This document shows, in pieces, positions 5,878 through 6,630 of a stretch of DNA of 6,630 nucleotides. This stretch comes from Bacillota bacterium (lineage in GTDB: Bacteria > Bacillota > Clostridia > Oscillospirales > Oscillospiraceae): positions 1-6,630 of the forward strand of contig JAGFXS010000074.1 of NCBI GenBank assembly GCA_017861415.1. Direction: 5' to 3'. A model generated the notes under the pieces. It searched no databases, was not told where the DNA came from, and saw nothing but the letters and a program-made list of their open reading frames with translations. Each line of letters opens with the position of its first letter. Position 1 is the stretch's first letter. The position numbers were made by a program, and so were the translations under genes.

Positions 5878-6630
5878 TTAGCTGCCTGTGAGACCTGAAA
5901 GGGATGAACTTTGTGAATTCATCTCGCTGATGAGTGACTCCAAGCGAGTATACTGGCGGGTATAGTAATCAATTTTGTCGGACATTTTATCCTGCCATTT
6001 GGTAATGAGATCACTATAATCGTCGATCTCATCTTTCAAGGAGTTTTGGAGGAGAGAACTGGCAGAATATTTGGATCCGGCTTTGTTGATCAGGATACCT
6101 TTGGTTCCCTCGACAGAGGCATAGGCTTTCAGTGTATTTTGCATGCTCGTCATGATGCCGTTGGTGCTACTTCCGTCGCCGGCAACCTTGGTGAAGGCAT
6201 CCCGTACGCTATCCGGATCGGTGCTCAGCGTTTCCCGGAACTTGGTTTCGTCAAATTCTATGGTGGTTAGACCCTGATAGTAGCCGGTGCTGATACCCAT
6301 ACTCCGCAGCGTCACACCATCGGTGCCGCCGGGGGATATGGCCTTGAGTAGGCTATTGTACATGGAACTCAAATCCTGATCTGCGAATAATATGCCCTGC
6401 TTGGCTTTTTCCTCATAGTTTGCAATAGCGGTGTCACTCATGGATTCCTGATCGCTCTCTGTGAGAGGCTCATACTTGCTGCCGTCGGATTTTTGCGCAG
6501 GAACGGTGTTGAACGCCTCCCGGAGCTCCGTCAGCATGGTGTTATAGTCCTCTACCATGGACTTGACAGCGGCCACAATCTTGTCGGCATCTGCCGTTGT
6601 GGTGAAAGTGACCGGGTCTGTAAGAAGGCT
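5878..6630 (-). CDS. fliD: Flagellar filament cap protein FliD, C-terminal part (5' end outside window)
   Basis: The frame is open to the window edge and gives the last 250 residues of FliD (HAP2), the secreted cap that helps flagellin assemble at the filament tip. The first visible residues, SLLTDPVTFTTTADADKIV, continue into VKSMVEDYNTMLTEL, a typical FliD segment, so a GTG at 6576 is an internal valine and not a start. FliD_C features are LSSMYNSLL, the LRSMGISTGYYQGLTTIEFD region, the LSTDPDSVRDAFTKV segment and a helical end (YYTRQYTRLESLISEMNSQS). The protein ends SGLTGS at a TAA (5878-5880). It is the first visible gene of the fliD-fliS cluster. Confidence 0.93.
   Translation of the reverse strand, partial: SLLTDPVTFTTTADADKIVAAVKSMVEDYNTMLTELREAFNTVPAQKSDGSKYEPLTESDQESMSDTAIANYEEKAKQGILFADQDLSSMYNSLLKAISPGGTDGVTLRSMGISTGYYQGLTTIEFDETKFRETLSTDPDSVRDAFTKVAGDGSSTNGIMTSMQNTLKAYASVEGTKGILINKAGSKYSASSLLQNSLKDEIDDYSDLITKWQDKMSDKIDYYTRQYTRLESLISEMNSQSSSLSGLTGS

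Noticed and set aside
6574..6576. GTG 6576 as a gene start for the FliD C-terminal part
   Set aside because: The frame is open to the window edge and the residues before it continue FliD homology, so the gene is cut by the window and the codon is an internal valine.

Overview
The window looks like part of a chromosome from a motile Gram-positive Clostridia-type bacterium, perhaps of the Oscillospiraceae. That placement is an inference from moderate GC, strong Shine-Dalgarno sites, a fliD-fliS flagellar cluster, a YuxH-like EAL/HDOD protein and a long clostridial-style FtsA-like protein. I see no mobile element, CRISPR array, tRNA or rRNA.

Layout. The right end (5067-6630, minus strand) carries the 3' part of fliD (filament cap), then fliS (flagellin chaperone), then a small helical protein in the position usual for a FliT/FlgN-type chaperone. 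A plus-strand gene (4118-5002) converges on this cluster. It encodes a membrane-anchored or secreted C39-like cysteine peptidase. The two transcription units meet at a perfect 15-bp hairpin (5034-5066). To the left, divergent from the peptidase gene, lies a minus-strand operon: an FtsE-like ABC ATPase, an FtsA-like actin-fold ATPase with an unusual C-terminal extension, and a degenerate-EAL plus HDOD protein. The last two overlap by 4 nt (ATGA). A further gene may start at position 41 and run off the left edge.

Regulation. The peptidase gene and the FtsE-like operon appear to be driven by two sigma-A-type promoters laid over the same ~34 bp (4034-4067) on opposite strands. That predicts mutually exclusive polymerase binding. 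These promoters also settle the starts: the long upstream reading frames (ATG 4019 plus, ATG 4040 minus) begin before or inside the promoters, so TTG 4118 and ATG 3995 are preferred.

Function. The most unusual content is the three-gene minus-strand operon. The FtsE-like ATPase has no FtsX beside it, a degenerate ABC signature and a Gln where the H-loop His should be. The FtsA-like protein lacks an obvious C-terminal membrane-targeting helix and instead has three NG-x(11)-GD motifs at identical internal spacing, suggesting beta-grasp-like modules. The EAL/HDOD protein keeps several ligand-type residues but not the EAL or DDFG motifs. I infer a regulatory or scaffold module linked to envelope or division, next to flagellar genes; the sequence does not prove its function.
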